Assembly: GCA_963643925.1 (NCBI GenBank)
Contig: CAVINS010000110.1
Location: forward strand, 1-6,236
Direction: 5' to 3'
Origin: Phocaeicola_A sp963643925
GTDB taxonomy: Bacteria; Bacteroidota; Bacteroidia; Bacteroidales; Bacteroidaceae
Length of the DNA stretch: 6,236 nt
Position 1 is the stretch's first letter. Each line of letters starts with the position of its first letter. The notes beneath the pieces are model-generated. The model made no database searches. It was not told the origin of the DNA and saw only the letters and a program-made list of their open reading frames with translations. This document shows, one piece after another, positions 1 through 6,236 of the stretch. The position numbers and the translations under genes are program-made.

Positions 1-909
1 AAGACCGGCGACTGGATTAGCAACGAACGTCTGCACAGCATCCAGCAGCATGCCGACGAAAATCCTGACGAGGCTGGCCGCACCAAACTGGTGAAGCTCT
101 TTGCCGAGACCACTGCCAACGCCATCTACATCCAGCCGCTCGAGGCGTTGGCGCTCAGCGATGCCGACGGGGTGCGCACATTCCTCTACGCCTTCAAGCA
201 GGCCATTGAGGATGTGTTCCAGATAGAGGGCAGCGAGATGGGGGCTGAGGTGATGGGCGAAGGCCGGGTGCCAAACGTCCTTATCTATGAGAATGCAGAA
301 GGGTCGCTGGGCGTACTCAACCGCTTTGTCAGCGAGCCACGGAGTTATCGCGACGTGGTGAACCGTGCCTACGAGATTTGTTTCGGGTCGAAGAAGGAAT
401 ACACTCCCGACGAACTCGCCGCTCTCACGCCAGCCGACTACACCAATCTGCTCAACTACTACAACCAGCCTTACCACCAGCAGATTGACATCCGCAAGAT
501 TTACCCGACACTGAAACTTATGCAGGATGCCAACATCGAGATACACCAGGCCGGACAGACACTCAATTACGACGAGCAGTATGAAGCCCTCGAGGCGGCA
601 CGCGATCACAACAGCAGTACGGAATACGAGTTCTTGAAGTTTCTTCATGAGCATCACTTGCGCTTGCCCGACAAGGCACAGCCCATGTTCCCCGACGAAT
701 ATTATGTGCAGCCCGACTTTATGTATGGCGACCGCATCGTCGTCTTCTGCGACGGCACGCCACACGACCGCTCGGAGGTGCAGGCCGACGACGCACAAAA
801 ACGCGAGGTGCTCGAAGATGCCGGCTTCGTGGTGCTGGCATGGCACTATGCCACACCGCTCCCTGAGTTCATCGCACAGTATCCCGATATTTTCACTCCA
901 GTAAACTAG
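1..909 (+). CDS. C-terminal part of a DUF1998-type (DrmB/MrfA-like) helicase-associated protein with a Vsr-like nuclease domain; 5' end outside window
   Basis: The frame is open from base 1, so this is the last 302 residues of a larger protein; the GTG at 91 is an internal codon, not the start. Residues here are counted from the window edge. Residues about 36-165 resemble DUF1998: a helix-rich stretch, then a strand and turn (LIYENAEGSLG, 94-104) where the family has LLYD..GGAG, and NLLNYYNQPYH (149-159) where it has CLLSY.NQ..H followed by LDR. The family's cysteines are missing there; only Cys127 remains nearby. Residues about 204-295 resemble a Vsr/DUF559-like endonuclease: STEYEFLKFL (Glu208), then PDF (Asp239), VVFCDG (Asp251), His255, the helix DDAQKREVLEDAGF and the strand VVLAWHY. 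This parallels the PDF...VIFTHG...H core of Vsr, with Asp239 as the likely catalytic acid. An N-terminal helicase is expected but not visible. Its stop lies 15 nt before the drmD start, so co-transcription is likely. DUF1998 assignment is good, nuclease activity is inferred. Confidence 0.8.
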   Translation, partial: KTGDWISNERLHSIQQHADENPDEAGRTKLVKLFAETTANAIYIQPLEALALSDADGVRTFLYAFKQAIEDVFQIEGSEMGAEVMGEGRVPNVLIYENAEGSLGVLNRFVSEPRSYRDVVNRAYEICFGSKKEYTPDELAALTPADYTNLLNYYNQPYHQQIDIRKIYPTLKLMQDANIEIHQAGQTLNYDEQYEALEAARDHNSSTEYEFLKFLHEHHLRLPDKAQPMFPDEYYVQPDFMYGDRIVVFCDGTPHDRSEVQADDAQKREVLEDAGFVVLAWHYATPLPEFIAQYPDIFTPVN

Positions 910-927
910 CATAGCAATACATATATG
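910..927 (+). promoter_or_regulatory. Leaderless-type translation start region of drmD (no Shine-Dalgarno)
   Basis: The 15 nt between the upstream stop and the ATG at 925 are AT-rich (ending in tacatat) and contain no purine-rich Shine-Dalgarno sequence. There is no room for a promoter or terminator, so transcription probably reads through from the upstream gene. SD-less starts with AT-rich leaders are typical of Bacteroidota. The ATG at 925 is preferred over later methionines (near residues 29-30) because the conserved DrmD N-terminus begins within ten residues of it. Confidence 0.5.
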
Positions 928-3810
928 AACAGAGAATTCAGTACAGGCACTCTCGTCGAGTTTCGCGGTCGTCCGTGGGTGGTGCAGCAGTCTGCCAGCC
1001 ACGACCTCATGATGCTCAAACCGCTGGGCGGCACTGATGCCGAGACCGTCGGTCTCTATCTGCCGCTCTACGAGGGCGAGTTGTCTATCCATTCCTACAA
1101 TTTCCGCCGTCCGTCGGCATCCGACCTTGAGCGGGGCAGTTACCGTTCTGCCGCGCGTGTACTCTACAACGCTTGCCGACTGTCGTTTCGCGACATTGCC
1201 GGACCGTTTCAGTGTCTGGGCCGTCTCTCCTTTGAGCCGCGCCCTTACCAGATGGTGCCGCTCATCCTGGCCCTGAAGCAGGAGAAGATACGCCTGCTCA
1301 TCTCCGACGACGTGGGTATCGGCAAGACGCTCGAGTCGCTCCTCATTGCCAAGGAACTGCTCGACCGCCACGAGATACAGCGCTTCGCTGTGGTCTGCCT
1401 GCCGCACCTCTGCGAGCAGTGGCAGAAGGAAATCAAGGACAAGTTTGGGCTCGATGCCGAGATTATCCGTTCCTCTACGGTCAGCCGACTGGAGAAGAAG
1501 CTGCGTGCCGACCAGAACATCTTTCGCGACATTCCCTTCCAGGTCATCTCCATCGACTTCATCAAGCAGGACAACCGCCGCAACGTGTTCCTCGACCATT
1601 GTCCCGACTTCATCATCGTCGACGAGGCGCACACCTGTGCCAAACCTACGGGTGCCAACAAATACCAGCAGCAGCGCTACCGCCTGTTGCGCGACCTTTC
1701 CGATAAGAAAGACCAGCAACTGGTGCTCCTAACCGCCACGCCCCACAGCGGACAGACCGAGGAGTTCCAGTCGCTTATTGGTTTGCTGAAGCCGGAGTTT
1801 GAGTGCTACGACTTGAAGACTAGCGAAGAGCGCGAGACGCTGTCGCACTACTTCGTGCAGCGTCGCCGTGCCGACATAAAGCATTATCTTGGCAACGAGG
1901 TGGTGTTCCCCGAGCGTGTGCGCATCGATAACGACGACTACACCTGCACGCCGGCCTACTCTTCTCTGCTCAACCGCCTCATCGACTATGTGAAGAGCGG
2001 TGTGGAGCGTGTAAAGACTGCCGACAAGCGCAAGCAGCGCTACATCTACTGGGACCTCCTCGCCCTGATGCGTGGCGTGATGTCAAGCCCCGATGCCGGC
2101 ATCAGTATGCTGCAGAACAAGATAGAAAAGGCGGCGGACACCTCCGAGGTGAACACCGAGGACACCGTAGACAGCGTATACAAGTTCAACGACCCACTGA
2201 AAGACCGTCTCGACGGCGACGACGTGGTGCCTGAAGCACTGGAAACGGTTGCCGAAGGCGACAAAACACAGTTTGAGGAGTTTATCCGCGACCTGCAGGA
2301 CATCAAGACTTCCGACAACGACGAGAAGGTGAAGCAGGCACTGTCCATTGTCCGCGTGGCACTGGGAGAGCAGATGAACCCCATCGTCTTCTGCCAGTAC
2401 ATCCAGACTGCCGAATATGTGGGCCGTTACATCGCCGAACGCCTCGCCAAGGACAAGAAACTGAAGAATGTACGGGTGGAGACCGTCACCAGCCGACTCT
2501 CCGACGAGGAGCGCAAGATGAAGATTGACGAACTCTCACGCTCCGACCGCCACGTGCTGGTCTGCACAGACTGCCTCTCCGAGGGTGTCAACCTGCAGCA
2601 GGGCTTCGAGGCCATCGTCCACTACGATCTGCCGTGGAACCCCAACCGCATGGAGCAGCGTAACGGACGTATCGACCGCTTCGGACAGACTGCGCCGCAG
2701 GTGCTCATCTCCACCATCCATGCCAAGAACAACCCCGTGGACGACATCGTGCTCAATGTGCTCTACAAGAAGCAGGACGAGATACGCAAGCAGTTGGGTG
2801 TCTACCTGCCCATCGCCGACAACGACGCCACACTCATGGAGACCATCATGGAGCGGTTCATCAAGGCCAAGACTTCCGGCCATATCTCCGCCGACCAGCC
2901 CACGCTCTTCGACGACGACGAGGAGTGGCAGCAGCAGTTGGAGGAGCAGCGCCAGATAGAGATAAAGAAGCTGGAGGAGAACGAGAAGATATCCCACACC
3001 TACTTTGCCCACAACAACAAGCAGATGGACCCCACGCGCCTCACCGCCACGCTCCAGGAGGCTCGCTCGGTCATCGGCGGTGTGGACGACACGTGCCACT
3101 TCGTCACCGACCTGCTCACGCACATCGGCGTGACGGTCAATCAGGATGACGAACCGCTCTGCTTCTCGTTCAACATCTCCGAACTGCCCTCTCGTCTGCA
3201 CCATTACTTCCGCAATCAAGCCACCGCCAAGGGCGTGGTGCGCATCTCCTTTGCATCGCCCACACCGAAACACTATATGTACATCGGCCGCAACCACACG
3301 TTTGTGGAGGACCTCAGCCGCAGCGTGGTCAACGACACGGTGAACGGGGGCGAACTCTCGGCCTGCCGTGCCATGGTGACGGAGACTGCCGCCGTGGAGC
3401 GCCGCACCACCATCCTGATGATGCGTGTGCGCTCCGTCATCCGCGACAAGCGCCAGGCCGACCGTGAGCTGGTGGGCGAAGAGATGATTTTCATCGGTTA
3501 TCGGGGCAAAATAGAAAGCCACGACTTCCTCTCGCAGGACGAGGCGCGCCGCCTCTTCCTCGATGCTGAGGCTTCGGGCAACACTGACCTTACTTCGCAG
3601 AAGATGCTTCTGCAGAATGCCACACGCTGGATTGACGACGAGCAGACGCTGCGCCTCCATACCGACGAGATGGCTCTGGAGCGTGCCGCCCACCTCGTGG
3701 ACGCGTTCTCAAAATACCGCACCTACGTCTCGGCCAGCGAGTATCAGGTGGTGGAACCGGTGCTGCCGATGGATGTCATCGCTGCCTATCTCTTTATCCC
3801 TAAACATTAA
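925..3810 (+). CDS. drmD: DISARM-type SNF2-like helicase DrmD
   Basis: A complete 961-residue SF2/SNF2 ATPase, expected to be a cytoplasmic DNA translocase or helicase of a class 1 DISARM-type defence system. The N-terminus (GTLVEFRGRPWVV, 8-20, then KPLGG, 32-36) matches the small domain that DrmD proteins carry before the helicase core. Core motifs are all present: PRPYQ (105-109), Walker A DDVGIGKT (128-135, Lys134), DEAH (233-236), motif III LTATPHSG (269-276), motif V with CTDCLSEGVNLQ (547-558), and motif VI NPNRMEQRNGRIDRFGQ (572-588, Arg582 and Arg585 as likely arginine fingers). ATPase activity is therefore expected. An acidic linker lies between the two lobes (about 390-455). Residues about 663-690 are rich in Asp, Glu, Gln and Lys and look like a coiled coil. 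The C-terminal region has GRNHTFVEDL (788-797) and RRTTILMMRVR (826-836), also seen in DrmD relatives. The next gene begins 3 nt after its stop. No frameshift or missing residue was seen. A general HepA/RapA-like SNF2 label is the broader alternative. Confidence 0.9.
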   Translation: MNREFSTGTLVEFRGRPWVVQQSASHDLMMLKPLGGTDAETVGLYLPLYEGELSIHSYNFRRPSASDLERGSYRSAARVLYNACRLSFRDIAGPFQCLGRLSFEPRPYQMVPLILALKQEKIRLLISDDVGIGKTLESLLIAKELLDRHEIQRFAVVCLPHLCEQWQKEIKDKFGLDAEIIRSSTVSRLEKKLRADQNIFRDIPFQVISIDFIKQDNRRNVFLDHCPDFIIVDEAHTCAKPTGANKYQQQRYRLLRDLSDKKDQQLVLLTATPHSGQTEEFQSLIGLLKPEFECYDLKTSEERETLSHYFVQRRRADIKHYLGNEVVFPERVRIDNDDYTCTPAYSSLLNRLIDYVKSGVERVKTADKRKQRYIYWDLLALMRGVMSSPDAGISMLQNKIEKAADTSEVNTEDTVDSVYKFNDPLKDRLDGDDVVPEALETVAEGDKTQFEEFIRDLQDIKTSDNDEKVKQALSIVRVALGEQMNPIVFCQYIQTAEYVGRYIAERLAKDKKLKNVRVETVTSRLSDEERKMKIDELSRSDRHVLVCTDCLSEGVNLQQGFEAIVHYDLPWNPNRMEQRNGRIDRFGQTAPQVLISTIHAKNNPVDDIVLNVLYKKQDEIRKQLGVYLPIADNDATLMETIMERFIKAKTSGHISADQPTLFDDDEEWQQQLEEQRQIEIKKLEENEKISHTYFAHNNKQMDPTRLTATLQEARSVIGGVDDTCHFVTDLLTHIGVTVNQDDEPLCFSFNISELPSRLHHYFRNQATAKGVVRISFASPTPKHYMYIGRNHTFVEDLSRSVVNDTVNGGELSACRAMVTETAAVERRTTILMMRVRSVIRDKRQADRELVGEEMIFIGYRGKIESHDFLSQDEARRLFLDAEASGNTDLTSQKMLLQNATRWIDDEQTLRLHTDEMALERAAHLVDAFSKYRTYVSASEYQVVEPVLPMDVIAAYLFIPKH

Positions 3811-3816
3811 ACTATG
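3790..3816 (+). promoter_or_regulatory. Translation start region of the methyltransferase gene, SD-less and tightly coupled to drmD
   Basis: Only 3 nt (act) separate the drmD TAA (3808-3810) from the ATG at 3814. The preceding bases, within the drmD 3' end, are AT-rich (ccctaaacattaaact) and carry no Shine-Dalgarno motif. This spacing suggests translational coupling or re-initiation on one polycistronic mRNA. It also rules out a terminator between the two genes. Confidence 0.5.
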
Positions 3817-6236
3817 GACTATACAAGCATTCATATATACGGCCATCTGCTCTCCGACGAGATTCTCCGCTCCATTGAGCAGGACACCACGATGCTGGGC
3901 AACCGCGAGCAGGACTTCTCTATCGACATGCCTACGTCGTCGGCCATCGACTATGTGTGGAGCGCACTGCGTAACGACTGGCGTTTCTACAACGAGCGCT
4001 CCACGATAAACGACACCTACGGCACACGCCGTTCGCGCGACCTCATGGAGCGCCTCTTCCTGAGTCTGGGCTACCAGCTGCAGCGCCAGACGGGCAATGT
4101 GGAGGCTGGCGGCAACACCTATGAGATTAGTTATCTCTGCCCGGAGTTGGGCAATCTGCCGGTCATCGTCATCGGCGACCGTGTCATCGACGAGCAGGGC
4201 ATAGAGACGCTCGACCGCTGCTCGCTCGACTACCGCGCCAAGGGCTCGCGCCGCAAACGGTCGGCGCATGCCACCATGCTGGAATACCTGAACGCCACAG
4301 AGTGTGTCTATGGCATCATCAGCAACGGACAGACCATACGCCTCTTGCGCAACTCGGGACAGCTCGTCAAGCTCACCTACATCGAGTTTGACCTGCGCCG
4401 CATGCTCGACGAGGACAAGTACACGGAGTTCTGCCTGATGTACCGCCTGCTCCACGCCTCGCGCTTCCGCCAGAGCGGCGACGAGCAGTCGGTCATGGAG
4501 CGGTGGTTCAACATGAGCATCGAGAGCGGCAACCGCATACGCGCCGGTCTCTCCAGTGCCGTGCAGAAAACGATGGAGACCATCGGCCTTGCGGCGGTGC
4601 GCGGTGAGGGCGAGGGCAACGAGGCGTTGCGCCGGGCCATCGCCGACGGCACGGTGTCTGCCGACGTGCTCAACAAGGAACTCATCCACTTCATCTACCG
4701 CCTGCTCTTCCTCTTCATCATCGAGGACCGCAATCTGGTCTACGAGATTCCCGAGCAGACTGACCATCCCGACTACCGGCAGCTGGTGGCGTGGCAGGAG
4801 ATATACAAGCAGCACTATGCCGCCTCGCGCCTGCGCCACCTCTCCGAACTGGCTTATCTGCGCCAGCAGCAGTACTGCGACCTGTGGCTGGGACTGATGG
4901 ACACGTTCCGCCTCTTCGAGCCGGGCGACTTCGGTGCGCGCCTGGGCATCAAGCCTTTGGGCGGTGTGCTCTTCGGTTCGGAGACGCTCCGCTGGCTGAA
5001 GCAGTGCCGCATGACTAACAGCGACGTGCTGCGTGCCTTCGATGCCCTCAACGAGTTTACCGACGAGGGCGGTGCAAGGGTGAAGATCAACTACTCGGCG
5101 CTCGACGTGGAGGAGTTTGGTTCTGTGTATGAGGGCATCCTCGAGATGCGCCCCTTCGTGCAGCAGGGTGTCAGTCCCGAGGACTGGCAGTTTGGCTTCG
5201 TGGGTGGTCTCGACCGCCAGAGCACGTCGAGCTACTACACGCGCCCCGACCTCGTGCAGAACCTCATACGCACCACGCTCGAACCGGTCATCAAGGAGCG
5301 CATCGACAGTTGCAGTACGACGGAAGAAAAGGTGCGCTCGCTCCTCAACATGAAGGTGTGCGATGCCGCCAGCGGTTCGGGCCACATCGTGCTGGCCATG
5401 GCGCGCACCATAGCGTGGTATGTCTGCACGCTGCGCACGGGCGAGGACAACCCGGCGTCGCTCGACTACCGGCAGGCGCTGCGTGAGGTCATCTCGCGCT
5501 GCGTGTATGCCGTAGACTACAACCCCGATGCCGTGGAGCTGTGCAAGGTGGTGCTCTGGATTGAGGGCTACTGCGCCGGCAAACCGCTCTCGTTCCTCGA
5601 CCACCACATACGCTGCGGCAACTCGGTGGTGGGTGTGAGCAACCTCGACACGCTGCTCGACGGTGTGCCAAAAGATGCGTTCCATGCCAAGGACGACAAT
5701 AAGACGGTGAAGAAACTAATTGTCGACTTGAACAAGGAGGCACTGGCTGATGTCAGCATGTTGCGAAGCGGTCAGGCGCAGGGACTGTCGGTATCGCTCT
5801 TTACGCAGGACTTCACCATACAGAGCATCGACAGCGAACAAGTGGGATTGGCTAACCATGTGCGTGAGATTTCCGCCCTGCCAGAGAACACGTTGCTGGA
5901 ACAACTCACCAAGCAGCGCCGTTGGGAGGAACTGATGGAAACACCACGTGTGGAATGGTTGCGCCGCGCCTGCGACATCTACACCTATGCTTACTATAAG
6001 CAGTTTACTGCCGAAGACCTCGCGAGTCGTCAGGACGAAGGGGGCAACTTCCTTGCTTTCTCTGTGCCCTATACTCGCACCGTATATCAAGCCCTTCAAG
6101 AGATAAAGTATCTCGACGACGAAGACGCCACGCCCTCTGCCCAGCGCATCTCCGACGGCCTCTGTCGTGAGGCGGCAGAGGCTGCACGCGACAACCGCTT
6201 CTTCCATTGGGCAGTGGAGTTCCCTGAGGTCTTTGC
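3814..6236 (+). CDS. drmMI: Eco57I-like class I N6-adenine DNA methyltransferase, DrmMI-type; 3' end outside window
   Basis: An open frame from ATG 3814 to the window edge gives 807 residues with no stop; proteins of this type usually run well past 1000, so a few hundred residues are missing. It should transfer a methyl group from S-adenosylmethionine to adenine N6, marking host DNA. The N-terminal half matches the accessory region of Eco57I/COG1002 enzymes: LNATECVYGIISNG (159-172), IRLLRNSG (175-182), then YIEFDL. The methyltransferase domain begins near SSYYTRPDLV (472-481). Motif I is DAASGSGH (517-524), motif II is AVDYNPDAVELCK (566-578, Asp568 probably binding cofactor), and FLDHHIRCGNSVVG (595-608) follows. 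The last residues, FFHWAVEFPEVF (796-807), are the block that usually lies just before the catalytic NPPY/NPPW motif, so that motif should lie just downstream. Motif I differs from the usual DPACGSG at two positions. No PD-(D/E)xK nuclease motif is apparent, unlike fused type IIG enzymes. Its place directly after drmD supports the drmMI name; BREX PglX-like enzymes are the main alternative. Confidence 0.88.
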   Translation, partial: MDYTSIHIYGHLLSDEILRSIEQDTTMLGNREQDFSIDMPTSSAIDYVWSALRNDWRFYNERSTINDTYGTRRSRDLMERLFLSLGYQLQRQTGNVEAGGNTYEISYLCPELGNLPVIVIGDRVIDEQGIETLDRCSLDYRAKGSRRKRSAHATMLEYLNATECVYGIISNGQTIRLLRNSGQLVKLTYIEFDLRRMLDEDKYTEFCLMYRLLHASRFRQSGDEQSVMERWFNMSIESGNRIRAGLSSAVQKTMETIGLAAVRGEGEGNEALRRAIADGTVSADVLNKELIHFIYRLLFLFIIEDRNLVYEIPEQTDHPDYRQLVAWQEIYKQHYAASRLRHLSELAYLRQQQYCDLWLGLMDTFRLFEPGDFGARLGIKPLGGVLFGSETLRWLKQCRMTNSDVLRAFDALNEFTDEGGARVKINYSALDVEEFGSVYEGILEMRPFVQQGVSPEDWQFGFVGGLDRQSTSSYYTRPDLVQNLIRTTLEPVIKERIDSCSTTEEKVRSLLNMKVCDAASGSGHIVLAMARTIAWYVCTLRTGEDNPASLDYRQALREVISRCVYAVDYNPDAVELCKVVLWIEGYCAGKPLSFLDHHIRCGNSVVGVSNLDTLLDGVPKDAFHAKDDNKTVKKLIVDLNKEALADVSMLRSGQAQGLSVSLFTQDFTIQSIDSEQVGLANHVREISALPENTLLEQLTKQRRWEELMETPRVEWLRRACDIYTYAYYKQFTAEDLASRQDEGGNFLAFSVPYTRTVYQALQEIKYLDDEDATPSAQRISDGLCREAAEAARDNRFFHWAVEFPEVF

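Noticed and set aside
91..909. A separate 272-residue gene starting at GTG 91
   Set aside because: The same frame is open back to base 1 and the DUF1998-like fold would be cut by a start here, so GTG 91 is an internal valine codon of a longer gene.
910..924. Promoter or terminator between gene 1 and drmD
   Set aside because: Only 15 nt, with no hairpin and no Bacteroidota-type -7 element (TAnnTTTG); simple operon read-through is the better explanation.
2536..3693. 385-codon open frame on the minus strand inside drmD
   Set aside because: Same register effect as the larger antisense frame. The sense strand encodes helicase motifs V and VI across this stretch, and the antisense product resembles no family.
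3709..5685. 658-codon open frame on the minus strand
   Set aside because: It is in codon register with the sense genes, spans the drmD/methyltransferase junction, and is explained by avoidance of TTA, CTA and TCA. Its translation is low-complexity (rich in His, Val, Ala, Arg and Glu) with no recognisable motif.
5716..6207. 163-codon minus-strand frame at the right end
   Set aside because: Again a reverse-complement shadow of the methyltransferase, ending at the sense CTA at 5716; no independent start signal or domain.
3814..6236. Type IIG restriction-modification fusion enzyme
   Set aside because: The N-terminal region lacks a convincing PD-(D/E)xK triad and the gene sits directly after drmD, so a stand-alone DISARM methyltransferase fits better.

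Overview
The window holds three consecutive plus-strand genes with almost no space between them (15 nt, then 3 nt). Together they read as part of an operon related to class 1 DISARM anti-phage defence. Two of the three are cut by the window edges. No RNA gene, CRISPR array, insertion sequence or long gene-free stretch was found.

Layout: (1) Nucleotides 1-909 are the 3' end of a large protein. What remains is a DUF1998-like segment, the C-terminal hallmark of DrmB/MrfA-type helicase proteins, followed by a Vsr-like nuclease domain. (2) Nucleotides 925-3810 are a complete 961-residue SNF2-type helicase with the distinctive N-terminus, helicase motifs and C-terminal region of DrmD. (3) Nucleotides 3814-6236 are the first 807 residues of an Eco57I-like N6-adenine DNA methyltransferase of the DrmMI type. 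The window stops just before its catalytic NPPY-type motif would be expected.

Working model (inference): the methyltransferase marks self DNA, and the SNF2 and DUF1998 helicase proteins recognise and process unmodified incoming DNA. The Vsr-like domain could supply DNA cleavage, a role for which canonical DISARM has a separate phospholipase-D-type protein, DrmC. A nuclease fused behind a DUF1998 segment that has lost its cysteine cluster, directly upstream of drmD-drmMI, is the most unusual feature here. It may mark a compact or variant DISARM-like system, but the flanks needed to decide this (the helicase part of gene 1, and any drmA, drmB or drmC) lie outside the window.

Organism: the DNA is moderately GC-rich. 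Neither internal start codon has a recognisable Shine-Dalgarno sequence, and both sit behind AT-rich leaders, which fits Bacteroidota (for example a Prevotella-like gut or rumen bacterium). This assignment is tentative. Codon choice is strongly biased: TTA, CTA and TCA are almost absent over long stretches, which creates long spurious antisense reading frames.
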